DNA of 64,000 nt from Rhodanobacteraceae bacterium (GTDB lineage Bacteria > Pseudomonadota > Gammaproteobacteria > Xanthomonadales > Rhodanobacteraceae). The stretch spans positions 113,677 through 177,676 of the forward strand of contig SCQS01000034.1 of NCBI GenBank assembly GCA_004299705.1, written 5' to 3'. Below, piece after piece: positions 56,002 through 64,000 of the stretch. The notes below the pieces were generated by a model. That model saw only the letters and a list, made by a program, of their open reading frames with translations. It was not told the DNA's origin and did not search any database. The position numbers were made by a program, and so were the translations under genes. The stretch's first letter is position 1, and each line of letters opens with the position of its first letter.

Positions 56002-57297
56002 TCACCCCTCGACCAACCTCTTCCAACGGTCGCGCGCTTCCGACCACCAGTATTGCGTTTGCGCGCCAAGGTAGCCAAAAGGACGGTAGGTATTCGCCAG
56101 CCCGTAGCGGGCGAACTCGCGCCAGCCTTGGTCGTCCTGCGCGATGGCAGCCGCCAGCAATTCGCCGGCCGCGCAGGTCGGTGCGGTGCCATGGCCGCCG
56201 AAGGCCTGCATCCACCACAAACCGTCACCACGCGTGCCGAGTTGCGGCATCTGGTGGCGCGCGTAGCTCATCAGGCCCGACCATGCGTAGTCGGCCCTCA
56301 CGCCAGCGAGTTGCGGGAACACCCGCAGCAGATCGCGCAGCAGCAGCTTCTTCACCGTTTCCGGGGAACGATCGCGGACGGAGATGCGACCGCCCCACAG
56401 CAAACGCGTGTCCTTGAGTGGGCGGTAGTAGTCGAACGCGAAACGGGTATCGTAGATCGCGGCCTCGGTGTGCAGGCACTCGCGCAAACGCTCACCGAGT
56501 GGTTCAGTGGCCATCACGTAGGTTGCAATCGGCAGCACCGCGCGGTCGACCTCGCGTTTCAGGCGCGCAAGGTAGCCCCCGCAGGCCAGCACCACGGTTG
56601 GAGCATTCACTTCACCCGCGTCGGTGCACACCTGCCAGCCTGCGCCATCGCGTTCCACGCGCAGCACGCGCGAGTTTTCGTGCAGGCGCACGCCCTGCCC
56701 CTGCGCGGCGCGAACCATTCCGTGCAGGTAGTCGAGTGGGTGCAGGTGCAAGGCATTCCGTTCGTACAGCCCATCGTGGTAGCGCCGGCTGTGGATTACG
56801 CCGCGCAGTTGTTCCTGTGGAAGCCATTCCCAGGCGACCCCGAAATATTCCTGCAGCAGTCGCTGCCGGTCACGCAGTATCCCGGGATCGCGAAACCAGT
56901 TGGCCCAGATGACCCCGGCGTCGACCGCATCGCATTCGATGTGGTATTGCGCGATGCGTTTGCGGATCAGCGCGACGGCCGCGGTGGTCAGGCCATACAT
57001 CCGGCGCGCGCGTTCGGCGCCGAGTTGATGCAACAGTTCGCCTTCGCCCAGCGAATAGCCGCCGAACACGAAACCGCCGTTGCGTCCCGATGCGCCATGG
57101 CCGATGCCGTCGCGCTCCAGCAGCACCACGTCGCGCACGCCGCGTTCGACAAGACCGAGCGCCAGGCACACCCCGGCGTAGCCGCCGCCCACGATCGCGA
57201 CACGCGCGGCGAGTTTGCCTGCGAACGGCGGCAGCGGCTCGAACGGACGCGCGCTGGCCTGATAGTACGTTTGGCCTGATTGCGTGGATGCTGTCAC
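56002..57297 (-). CDS. FAD-dependent oxidoreductase, DadA/PuuB-like
   Basis: A 431-residue glycine/D-amino-acid oxidase-type flavoprotein. The FAD-binding VAIVGGGYAGVCLAL (about 33-47) is followed by GHGASGRNGGFVFGG, typical of gamma-glutamylputrescine oxidase-like enzymes, and a C-terminal GLWWMQAFGGHGTAPT block. The GTG at 57297 is preferred as start because GAGGGGG lies upstream. The substrate is a secondary or primary amine or amino acid and is not identified. It lies 34 bp downstream of galU on the same strand, without functional connection that I can see. Confidence 0.8.
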   Translation of the reverse strand: MTASTQSGQTYYQASARPFEPLPPFAGKLAARVAIVGGGYAGVCLALGLVERGVRDVVLLERDGIGHGASGRNGGFVFGGYSLGEGELLHQLGAERARRMYGLTTAAVALIRKRIAQYHIECDAVDAGVIWANWFRDPGILRDRQRLLQEYFGVAWEWLPQEQLRGVIHSRRYHDGLYERNALHLHPLDYLHGMVRAAQGQGVRLHENSRVLRVERDGAGWQVCTDAGEVNAPTVVLACGGYLARLKREVDRAVLPIATYVMATEPLGERLRECLHTEAAIYDTRFAFDYYRPLKDTRLLWGGRISVRDRSPETVKKLLLRDLLRVFPQLAGVRADYAWSGLMSYARHQMPQLGTRGDGLWWMQAFGGHGTAPTCAAGELLAAAIAQDDQGWREFARYGLANTYRPFGYLGAQTQYWWSEARDRWKRLVEG

Positions 57298-57331
57298 TCG
57301 CGGTACCCCCTCGCCGCAAGGATAGCGCCGA

Positions 57332-58171
57332 TCATTCCACCAGATGGCGCAACTCGGGATCGGCCGCCGCGAAATGCAAGGTCGCACGAACCATCCCGGC
57401 CTTGTTGCCGCAATCGAAACGCGTGCCCGCGAAGCGGTGCGCCAGCACCGGCGTCTCCCTGAGCAAGGCCGCGATCGCGTCGGTCAACTGGATTTCCCCA
57501 CCCGCGCCGGGCGTGGTTTGTTCCAGCAGTTCGAAGATGCGCGCGGGCAGCACGTAACGGCCGACCACGGCAAGGTTGGAGGGTGCATCTTCCGGCTTCG
57601 GTTTCTCGACCATGTGGCGGATGCGATCACCGCCCGCCGCGACATCGACAATACCGTACTTGCCGGTATCGGACCGCGGCACTTCCTCGACGGCGAGCAC
57701 GCCGGTCTTGCCATCGACTGCGCGCCCCGCCATTTGGCGCAACGCACTCGGCCCGTCATTCACGATCAGGTCGTCGGGCAGGACGATGCCGAACGGTTCA
57801 TCGCCAATCACGGGCTTGGCGCACAACACGGCATGACCCAACCCCAGCGCCTGTTCCTGCGTGACATAAACGCAGCGTACATGCTGCGGCAACAGGCCCT
57901 GCACCATTTCCAGCAGTTCGCGCTTGCCGGCCCGCTCCAGCGTTTCTTCCAGCTCGTAGGCCGAATCGAAATAATCGGCGATCGAATGCTTGTAGCGATT
58001 GGTGACGAACACCAGCGTGTCGGCGCCGGCATCGACCGCTTCGTCCACCGCGTACTGGATCAGCGGGCGATCCAGCACCGGCAGCATTTCCTTGGCGACC
58101 ACCTTGGTCGCGGGCAGGAAACGCGTGCCCAGCCCTGCAACGGGGAACACCACTTTACGCAATCTGGTCAC
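57332..58171 (-). CDS. galU: UTP-glucose-1-phosphate uridylyltransferase
   Basis: A 279-residue enzyme making UDP-glucose. The nucleotide motif [16 protein letters not shown] is at about 5-20, followed by [16 protein letters not shown]. The GLGHAV, VLPDDLI and GKYGIVD blocks and VEKP motif are all present. The GTG at 58171 is chosen because AAGGA lies about 7 bp upstream and it gives the normal N-terminus; a TTG at 58198 is the alternative. It follows the WbpM-like gene, fitting a surface-polysaccharide role. Confidence 0.94.
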   Translation of the reverse strand: MTRLRKVVFPVAGLGTRFLPATKVVAKEMLPVLDRPLIQYAVDEAVDAGADTLVFVTNRYKHSIADYFDSAYELEETLERAGKRELLEMVQGLLPQHVRCVYVTQEQALGLGHAVLCAKPVIGDEPFGIVLPDDLIVNDGPSALRQMAGRAVDGKTGVLAVEEVPRSDTGKYGIVDVAAGGDRIRHMVEKPKPEDAPSNLAVVGRYVLPARIFELLEQTTPGAGGEIQLTDAIAALLRETPVLAHRFAGTRFDCGNKAGMVRATLHFAAADPELRHLVE

Positions 58172-58204
58172 GTCGTATCCTTGATCGCTAGACTTCAAGA
58201 CAAC

Positions 58205-60112
58205 CTATGCAGCCGAGTCGCCGCTTCCGCGCTGGATCGGCACCACGTCTGCGGTTTGCATGGGTTCGCCGATTTCCCAGCGGAAGGTCGGCAACAGCGC
58301 GCCCACGCAATGCCGCAGGGCATCCTCGTCGAACTTCGCCACGGCTTCTGCCGCACGCGCGATCTGGGCCGCGACCAGCGCCGGCGATTGCTGGCGCGGC
58401 GCGGCTTCGAAAATCTTGGGATGCGCGGTGCTGTGGTAATTCTCGAGCGGGTGAAACAGTTCCTCGAACAGTTTTTCGCCTGGGCGCAGGCCTGTATACA
58501 GGATCGAAACGTCGCGCCCCGGCTGCTTGCCGGCCAACCGGATCATCTGCTCGGCGAGGTCGCGGATGCGGATGGGTTCGCCCATGTCCAGCGCGAAGGT
58601 TTCGCCGCCTTGGCCCATCGCCATGGCTTGCAGGATCAACTGGCAGGCTTCCGGAATGGTCATGAAGTAGCGCGAGATTTCCGGGTGGGTCACGGTCACC
58701 GGCCCGCCCGCCGCGATTTGCCGGCGGAACAGCGGCACCACCGAACCCGCCGAATCCAGCACATTGCCGAACCGCACCGTGACGAAACGCGTGCTGTGAC
58801 CTTCCGCGGTGATCTGGCAGATGATTTCGGCCACACGTTTGCAGGCGCCCATCACGCTGGTCGGGTTCACCGCCTTGTCGGTCGAAATCAGCACGAAACT
58901 TTCGACCCCGTGGCGCACCGCGTGCTCGGCCACGGTGCGGGTGTTCAGGGCGATATTCCGGAATGCCTCGCGCAACTGGTTCTGCAGCAGCGGCACGTGC
59001 TTGTAGGCGGCCGCGTGGAAGACGCGTTGCGGCCTGGCCAGCGCAAAAGCGTTGGCGCAGGTCGCGGCGTCGCCGCAGTCGCCGATCAGGCAACGCAGCA
59101 GCAACTCCGGATACTGCGCGCGCAATTCCTGTTCGATCCGGTAGAGGTTGTATTCGGACAATTCCAGGATCGTGAGTTCCGCGGCGCCCAGCCGTGCAAT
59201 CTGGCGGCACAACTCCGAACCGATCGAACCGCCGCCGCCGGTGACCAGCACCCGCTGGCCGGTGAGGCTACGCCGGATCGCGTTCCATTCCAGCTTGACC
59301 GGATCGCGGCCGAGCAGGTCTTCGATCGCGACTTCCTTCAATTCGTTGAATTGCGCGCGGCCGGAAACCACGTCGTCGATGCGCGGCACGGTGCGGAATG
59401 GCAGCCCGGTCGCCTCGCACACGCCTACCACCTTGCGCATCTCGTCCTTGTCGGCGGACGGCAGCGCGATCAGCAGCATCTCGGCGCCGGCCCGGCGCGC
59501 CAATTCGGCCAACCTGTCGGTACCGCCCAGCACCGGCACGCCCTGCAGGCGGGAACCACGCAGCGAAGTGTCATCGTCGATGAACCCGGCCGGGATGTAA
59601 CGGGTGTCGCGGCGCAGGTCGCGCACCAGCGCCTCGCCCGCGCGCCCGGCGCCGATCACCAGCACGCGATGACTGTGCTTGGCGCGGAACAAGTCGAGCT
59701 GGCTGTCCTTCCAATAGCGGTATGCCAGGCGTGGCACGCCGAGAAGGATCGCGAGCAACACCGGATAGATCAGCAGCACGGAGCGCGAGATGCCGTACAT
59801 GCGGTTGTAAAGGAATAGCGCGATGTAGATCACCACCGCGCCTGCCACCACCGCGCGCACGATGTTCCAGAGGTCGGGCACGCTGGCGAAACGCCACAGG
59901 CCCTTGTACAGGCCGGTCCAGAAGAACATCGCCGCCTGCACGCCCAGCACGATCAGGGTTTGCCAACTCAGCAGTTGCAGGTGCTGTCCATACGGCAGCA
60001 TCGCGTAGCGCAGCGTGTTGGCCAGCCACCATGCCAGCAGTGTCACGGCGAGATCGTGCAGCACCACCGCAGTGCGCGGATGGATCCTGCCGAGCAGGTC
60101 AGGCGATTTCAT
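58205..60112 (-). CDS. Nucleotide-sugar 4,6-dehydratase, WbpM/CapD/PglF type
   Basis: A 635-residue membrane-anchored SDR. Four hydrophobic helices (about 15-125) are followed by a CoA-binding-like Rossmann domain (VLVIGAGRAGEAL, about 148-160). The catalytic extended SDR domain has LVTGGGGSIGSELCRQI (from about 288) and STDKAVNPTSVMGACKR, in which Met replaces the usual Tyr of the triad, as in PglF and WbpM. The likely product is UDP-4-keto-6-deoxy-GlcNAc for O-antigen or glycan synthesis. It overlaps the WecA-like gene by 14 bp. Confidence 0.9.
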   Translation of the reverse strand: MKSPDLLGRIHPRTAVVLHDLAVTLLAWWLANTLRYAMLPYGQHLQLLSWQTLIVLGVQAAMFFWTGLYKGLWRFASVPDLWNIVRAVVAGAVVIYIALFLYNRMYGISRSVLLIYPVLLAILLGVPRLAYRYWKDSQLDLFRAKHSHRVLVIGAGRAGEALVRDLRRDTRYIPAGFIDDDTSLRGSRLQGVPVLGGTDRLAELARRAGAEMLLIALPSADKDEMRKVVGVCEATGLPFRTVPRIDDVVSGRAQFNELKEVAIEDLLGRDPVKLEWNAIRRSLTGQRVLVTGGGGSIGSELCRQIARLGAAELTILELSEYNLYRIEQELRAQYPELLLRCLIGDCGDAATCANAFALARPQRVFHAAAYKHVPLLQNQLREAFRNIALNTRTVAEHAVRHGVESFVLISTDKAVNPTSVMGACKRVAEIICQITAEGHSTRFVTVRFGNVLDSAGSVVPLFRRQIAAGGPVTVTHPEISRYFMTIPEACQLILQAMAMGQGGETFALDMGEPIRIRDLAEQMIRLAGKQPGRDVSILYTGLRPGEKLFEELFHPLENYHSTAHPKIFEAAPRQQSPALVAAQIARAAEAVAKFDEDALRHCVGALLPTFRWEIGEPMQTADVVPIQRGSGDSAA

Positions 60113-61142
60113 GCGTCGCCCTCCCCTGTACCGAAGCGAGGCAGGCGCGTTTGCCGACGTGCCACACCACCAGCGCAGCCAAGTACGCCGCGATGCAGCA
60201 CCAGACGCCGTGCATGGGCCAGCGAGTCGCCGCCCACGCCAGCGGCGCCACGATCACAAGGTTCCAGATCATGTAAGCAACGTCGGTTTCTGCATGGCTC
60301 CAGTGTACCCGCACGAGCCACTGGTACAGGTGCTGGCGGTGCGGCGCGTACCAGCGTTGCCCGGCCAGCACCCGCCGTGCGAGGGTCAGGCCGCTGTCCA
60401 CCAGGAACGCCGAAGGCAGGATCAGGCATCCCCACAGCATCGCAGGGTTTCGCTGAACCACGAGCGCGCCGGCGGCGCCGATCGCGAGGCCCAGTGCGCC
60501 CGAACCGACATCGCCCATGAAGATCCTTGCGGGTGGCGCGTTGAAGAACAGGAACCCGAGGCAGCCTGCGGCCACGGCGAAGGCGAACCCTGCGAGCCCC
60601 GTTTGCCCCATCCACATGCTGAGCACGCCGTAGCCCAGCATCACGAACAGGCCTTGTTGTCCGAGGATGCCGTCGATGCCGTCCATGAAATTGTGCGCGT
60701 TGATGAATCCGGCCAGCATCGGCACGAGCGGCAGCGCTATCCACCACAACCGTGCATCGTGCGCCGCCACGGGCGCCAATACCGCCGCTGCAACCAGCAG
60801 GGCCGCACCCGCATGCACCGCCAGACGTGGCACCACCGGCAAGGGCGCGTGGTCGTCACGCCATCCGATCAGCGCAACGGCTATCAGGGCCAGCGCGATG
60901 GCCGCGGGTTGCGGCCAGAACAATGGAGCGGCCAGCACGCACCACGCCGGCAACCCCACCAGCAACGCCGCGGCCACGATGCCCACCCCGCCGCCGCGCG
61001 GCGTCGGCTGCGTGTGCGAGCGGCGCTTGCCGGGCTGATCCAGCAGTCCGCGCCGGCGCGCATAGGCCAGTGCCGCCGCGGTCAGTGCGACGGACAACCC
61101 AAAGCCCAACAACGCTGCGGCGGCGACGTCGATCATCTCCAT
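60099..61142 (-). CDS. Undecaprenyl-phosphate sugar-1-phosphate transferase (WecA/WbpL/MraY family)
   Basis: A 347-residue polytopic membrane protein with about ten helices. Conserved cytoplasmic loops include HTQPTPRGGGVGI (residues 43-55), the FMDGIDGI aspartate motif (near 151) and FMGDVGSG (near 208). It starts a lipid-linked oligosaccharide by moving a sugar-1-phosphate, probably N-acetylfucosamine- or QuiNAc-type given the partner dehydratase, to undecaprenyl phosphate. The ATG at 61136 is an alternative start. Coupled to the dehydratase by overlap. Confidence 0.88.
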   Translation of the reverse strand: MEMIDVAAAALLGFGLSVALTAAALAYARRRGLLDQPGKRRSHTQPTPRGGGVGIVAAALLVGLPAWCVLAAPLFWPQPAAIALALIAVALIGWRDDHAPLPVVPRLAVHAGAALLVAAAVLAPVAAHDARLWWIALPLVPMLAGFINAHNFMDGIDGILGQQGLFVMLGYGVLSMWMGQTGLAGFAFAVAAGCLGFLFFNAPPARIFMGDVGSGALGLAIGAAGALVVQRNPAMLWGCLILPSAFLVDSGLTLARRVLAGQRWYAPHRQHLYQWLVRVHWSHAETDVAYMIWNLVIVAPLAWAATRWPMHGVWCCIAAYLAALVVWHVGKRACLASVQGRATHEIA

Positions 61143-61188
61143 GGATTTTCGCTGGTATGCCCTTGGCGTGAATCAGGAGAGCCTTTGA

Positions 61189-61262
61189 CACGGATTCTCG
61201 CGGATGAACGCTGGTGAAGAAAATGAATCCGCGGCCATCCGCGTTGATCCGCGTCCAATGCT
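61189..61262. repeat. Palindromic element, family B variant, between lapB and the WecA-like gene
   Basis: GACACGGATTCTCGCGGATGAACG at the left is complementary, with mismatches, to CCATCCGCGTTGATCCGCGTC at the right. It shares the CGCGGAT units with the elements at 36889 and 40320. Confidence 0.65.
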
Positions 61263-61276
61263 TTGCCGACCTTGCC

Positions 61277-62467
61277 TTACTCGCTCACGACGCTGTGGAT
61301 GGGGCGCACCGTGCCCCAGCTCTTGCAGCTCGGACACTGCCAGTGGTGGGCCTTGGCGCCAAATCCGCAGTGGTTGCAGCGGTACATCGCGCGGCCTTCC
61401 AGCAGCTTGTGGGTGAGGTCGCGCAGGATCAGGAAATTCTCACGGGCCTCCCCCTCGGCGCGCGACATGGTTGCGTCGATCAGCGCCATCATCCCGCGCA
61501 CCGACGGCCGCTGGCGCAGCTGGCTGGTCAGGAAATCGATCGCGACGCGCTCGCCCTCGCGCTTCTGGTACAGGTCGGTCAACGCCAGCACCGGGGTGAT
61601 GCCGTGGTAACGTTCGATCACGTGGCCAAGGAACTTCTCGGCGCGATCCATCTCGCTGGCGTGCGCGTAGGCATCCAGCAGCGGCGGCAGGATTTCCGGC
61701 ACGAAATCGACGTCGGCATCGACCGCCTGCTCGAACGCCAGCACCGCCTCGTGCCAGCGGCCTTCTTCCGCGAACAGGTGGCCGCTGATCAGGTAGCCTC
61801 GCACGCAACCCGGCTGGCTGGCGAAGGCTTCGTCGAGGTAGGCCCGCGCCTCGGCACGCGCGCCGTGCTGACGGGATTGTTCGGCCAGCTCGCACTGGAA
61901 CTGCGCGATCGTCGCGGCCTGCGATTCACCGGTCATTTTCTCCAAACGGCGGGCGTGGCCGATGGCCTTGTGCCAGTCGCGCTCGTGCTGGTAGATCGCG
62001 ATCAGGTGCCTGAGCGCCGAGGGCGCGTGGGCGTCCATCGCGACCAGGTCGTCGAACAACGCTTCGGCGCGATCCAGCAAGCCGGCGCGCATGTAGTCCT
62101 CGCCCAATTCCAGCAGCGCGACGGTACGCTCGGCTTCGCTGAGGTTGGAACGGCTGACCAGGTGCTGGTGCACGCGGATCGCGCGGTCGACCTCGCCACG
62201 GCGTCGGAACAGGTTGCCGAGCGCAAGGTGGGTTTCCACCGTGTCGCGGTTGAATTCGGCCAGTTTCATGAAGACTTCGATGGCCTTGTCCGGCTGCTCG
62301 TTGAGCAGGTAGTTGAGGCCACGGAAGTAATGCGAGGAAAGTTCGGTGACGCGGGCGCCCGAGCGACGCGCGATCGCGTGCTGGCCGATGATCCAGCCCA
62401 GCCAGCCCGCCAGTACCAACACGGGCACCAAGAACAGCAGCCATAGTGGATCGAAGGGGCTGGTCAC
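61277..62467 (-). CDS. lapB: Lipopolysaccharide assembly protein LapB
   Basis: A 396-residue inner-membrane protein controlling LpxC turnover and LPS level. One N-terminal helix (about 8-27: LWLLFLVPVLVLAGWLGWI), about nine TPR units facing the cytoplasm (from HYFRGLNYLLNEQPDKAIEVF) and a C-terminal rubredoxin-type zinc knob with two CxxC pairs (CNHCG and CPSC). The start is GTG at 62467, 19 bp after the ihfB stop. It lies downstream of ihfB as in many proteobacteria. Confidence 0.93.
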   Translation of the reverse strand: MTSPFDPLWLLFLVPVLVLAGWLGWIIGQHAIARRSGARVTELSSHYFRGLNYLLNEQPDKAIEVFMKLAEFNRDTVETHLALGNLFRRRGEVDRAIRVHQHLVSRSNLSEAERTVALLELGEDYMRAGLLDRAEALFDDLVAMDAHAPSALRHLIAIYQHERDWHKAIGHARRLEKMTGESQAATIAQFQCELAEQSRQHGARAEARAYLDEAFASQPGCVRGYLISGHLFAEEGRWHEAVLAFEQAVDADVDFVPEILPPLLDAYAHASEMDRAEKFLGHVIERYHGITPVLALTDLYQKREGERVAIDFLTSQLRQRPSVRGMMALIDATMSRAEGEARENFLILRDLTHKLLEGRAMYRCNHCGFGAKAHHWQCPSCKSWGTVRPIHSVVSE

Positions 62468-62486
62468 CGCAGTCGCCCGAACCACG

Positions 62487-62777
62487 CTACTCGGCGTGGC
62501 TCTCGTTGACGCGTTGCCGCAGTTCCTTGCCGGGCTTGAAGTGCGGTACGTACTTGCCCGGCAACGCCACCGCCGTGCCGGTCTTGGGGTTGCGGCCGGT
62601 GCGCGGCGGGCGATAGTGCAGCGAAAAGCTGCCGAAGCCACGGATCTCGATGCGATCGCCACGCGCCAGCGCAGCGCTCAACTGTTCGATGACGTTGCGC
62701 ACCGCCAGTTCGACGTCGGCAAAAGCCAGGTGTTTCTGGCGTTCCGCAAGCGCCGCGATCAATTCGGATTTGGTCAT
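62487..62777 (-). CDS. ihfB: Integration host factor subunit beta
   Basis: A 96-residue DNA-bending protein of the HU/IHF family. It begins [12 protein letters not shown], has the [19 protein letters not shown] arm motif (from about 46) with the intercalating proline region, and ends in the GKELRQRVN segment. It forms a heterodimer with IhfA. The ATG at 62777 gives the normal length. It follows rpsA and has a good promoter inside the rpsA 3' end. Confidence 0.95.
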   Translation of the reverse strand: MTKSELIAALAERQKHLAFADVELAVRNVIEQLSAALARGDRIEIRGFGSFSLHYRPPRTGRNPKTGTAVALPGKYVPHFKPGKELRQRVNESHAE

Positions 62778-62840
62778 CGATGGCACGTGCGGATCCTTGC
62801 GGAATGACGGTTGCGTATCGCGCCCACGCGACCCTCGATC

Positions 62841-62863
62841 GATGCCGCCCATGGGGCGGCATC
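62841..62863. repeat. Hairpin in the rpsA-ihfB intergenic region
   Basis: Perfect 10-bp arms GATGCCGCCC (62841-62850) and GGGCGGCATC (62854-62863) with an ATG loop. It lies in the ihfB 5' leader and could affect its translation or limit read-through from rpsA. Confidence 0.6.
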
Positions 62864-62887
62864 GTCGTATCGCTTGAAATGCAAGCC

Positions 62888-62916
62888 TTTATATAGGCTT
62901 ACTCGGACTTGTTCAA
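62888..62916 (-). promoter_or_regulatory. Sigma70 promoter for ihfB at the end of rpsA
   Basis: On the minus strand TTGAAC (62916-62911) and TATAAA (62893-62888) are 17 bp apart, about 110 bp before the ihfB start. The -35 box lies within the last rpsA codons. An internal ihfB promoter near rpsA is also known in E. coli. Confidence 0.65.
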
Positions 62917-64000
62917 CTGCTCTTTGAGCAGCGCCCCCAACTTGGTCGTGCCGCGCTCGGCGTGCTGGTTCTGGTACTCGGAGAGCGTCTCGGCCATCTC
63001 TTCCTCGTCCTTGGCACGGATCGAGAGCGCCAGCATGCGGCCCTTGCGATCCATGCCGGTGAACTTGGCCTCGACCTGCTCTCCCACCTTCAGGTGCTGG
63101 CTCAAGTCATCGATGCGATCCTTGGAGAAGTCGCGCGCCGAGAGGTAACCCTCGATGCCTTCCGCCAAGTCGATCACCGCACCCTTGGCATCGACTTCCT
63201 TTACCGTGCCGGTGAGGATCGCGCCGCGTGGATTGGCGGCCATGAACTGGCCGAACGGATCCTGCTCAAGCTGCTTGATGCCGAGGCTGATGCGCTCGCG
63301 CTCCGGATCGACCGCCAGCACCACCGCGTCGACTTCGTCGCCCTTCTTGAACTCGCGGACCAGCTCTTCGCCATTGCCCTGCCAGGAAATGTCGGAAAGA
63401 TGCACCAGGCCATCGATGCCGCCGTCCAGGCCCACGAAGATGCCGAAGTCGGTGATCGACTTGATCGCGCCGTGCACCTTGTCGCCCTTCTTGAAGGTGG
63501 CCGCGAAGGATTCCCACGGGTTGGACTGGGTCTGCTTCATGCCCAGCGAGATGCGGCGGCGCTCTTCGTCGACGTCCAGCACCATCACTTCCACTTCGTC
63601 GCCGACCTGCACCACCTTGGCCGGGTTGACGTTCTTGTTGGTCCAGTCCATCTCGGACACGTGCACCAGGCCTTCCACGCCCGGCTCCAGCTCCACGAAG
63701 CAGCCGTAGTCCGTGACGTTGGAAACCTTGCCGAACAGGCGGGTGCCGGACGGATAGCGGCGGGTGATGCTGACCCACGGATCGTCGCCGAGTTGCTTCA
63801 AACCCAAGGACACGCGGTTGCGCTCGCGATCGAACTTCAACACGCGCACGTCGAGCTCGTCGCCGACGTTGACGACTTCCGACGGATGCCGCACGCGCTT
63901 CCACGCCATGTCGGTGATGTGCAGCAGGCCATCGATGCCGCCGAGGTCCACGAACGCGCCGTAATCGGTGAGGTTCTTGACCACGCCGTGCAGGATCGCG
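62899..64000 (-). CDS. rpsA: 30S ribosomal protein S1 (N-terminal part outside the window)
   Basis: The last 366 or so residues of S1; the frame is open to the right window edge, so the 5' end is missing, and the GTG at 63984 is internal. Four S1 RNA-binding repeats are visible, each with a G-x-V...DYG/DFG-F/C-F/V pattern ([76 protein letters not shown]). The protein binds mRNA on the 30S subunit. The C-terminal end is acidic and charged. Confidence 0.96.
   Translation of the reverse strand, partial: AILHGVVKNLTDYGAFVDLGGIDGLLHITDMAWKRVRHPSEVVNVGDELDVRVLKFDRERNRVSLGLKQLGDDPWVSITRRYPSGTRLFGKVSNVTDYGCFVELEPGVEGLVHVSEMDWTNKNVNPAKVVQVGDEVEVMVLDVDEERRRISLGMKQTQSNPWESFAATFKKGDKVHGAIKSITDFGIFVGLDGGIDGLVHLSDISWQGNGEELVREFKKGDEVDAVVLAVDPERERISLGIKQLEQDPFGQFMAANPRGAILTGTVKEVDAKGAVIDLAEGIEGYLSARDFSKDRIDDLSQHLKVGEQVEAKFTGMDRKGRMLALSIRAKDEEEMAETLSEYQNQHAERGTTKLGALLKEQLNKSE

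Overview
The window is high-GC, densely packed gammaproteobacterial DNA. Gene content and order fit the Lysobacterales (Xanthomonadales), most likely Rhodanobacteraceae (Dyella/Rhodanobacter-like). Supporting points are the order rlmN-pilW-rodZ-yfgM-bamB-der, the rpsA-ihfB-lapB block next to a lipid-linked sugar locus, a fadB-type enzyme with the dehydrogenase domain first, and a Xanthomonas-type oxidative L-fucose pathway. The genus is an inference; no rRNA is present to test it.

Positions 1-30,500 form one large catabolic island that reads as a system for taking apart asparagine-linked glycans of plant or invertebrate type. It has four parts. (1) A complete L-fucose pathway: L-fucose permease, mutarotase, L-fucose dehydrogenase (cut by the left window edge), fuconolactonase, L-fuconate dehydratase, 2-keto-3-deoxy-L-fuconate dehydrogenase and a diketo-acid hydrolase, ending in pyruvate and lactate. 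(2) An IclR regulator followed by two GH29 alpha-L-fucosidases and a PNGase A-family peptide:N-glycanase, an amidase that would cut the glycan off the asparagine. (3) A TonB-dependent receptor. (4) A tightly packed operon of fuconolactonase, GH20, GH27, GH2, GH3, GH125 and GH92, ending head-to-tail against a glucokinase. The GH3-GH125-GH92 order matches the nixI-nixJ-nixK trio of Xanthomonas campestris, characterised on a xylosylated, fucosylated plant N-glycan. Together the enzymes can account for each sugar of a plant complex-type N-glycan: alpha-fucose, beta-1,2-xylose, alpha- and beta-mannose and GlcNAc. The PNGase A-like amidase gives a release step.

Positions 30,500-46,000 are mostly housekeeping genes on the minus strand: tadA, guaA, guaB, folD, a rhodanese-MoeB fusion, moeA, mobA, der, bamB, yfgM, rodZ, pilW/pilF, rlmN and ndk. 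Positions 46,000-51,100 carry a TetR regulator with a clear palindromic operator, then a beta-oxidation pair (fadB-like and thiolase) and a small secreted SnoaL/NTF2-like protein. Positions 51,100-57,300 are accessory: a DUF456 membrane protein, a secreted clan GH-D (melibiase-like) protein, a probable methanethiol S-methyltransferase with a divergent AraC regulator, and a DadA-like oxidoreductase. Positions 57,300-64,000 return to core functions: galU, a WbpM/CapD-type dehydratase, a WecA-type transferase, lapB, ihfB and the 3' part of rpsA, cut by the right edge.

Many intergenic gaps carry dispersed palindromic elements of several families. One forms the C-terminal tail of a fucosidase and another sits at the guaB promoter. 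No tRNA, rRNA, CRISPR array, transposase or phage gene was seen.
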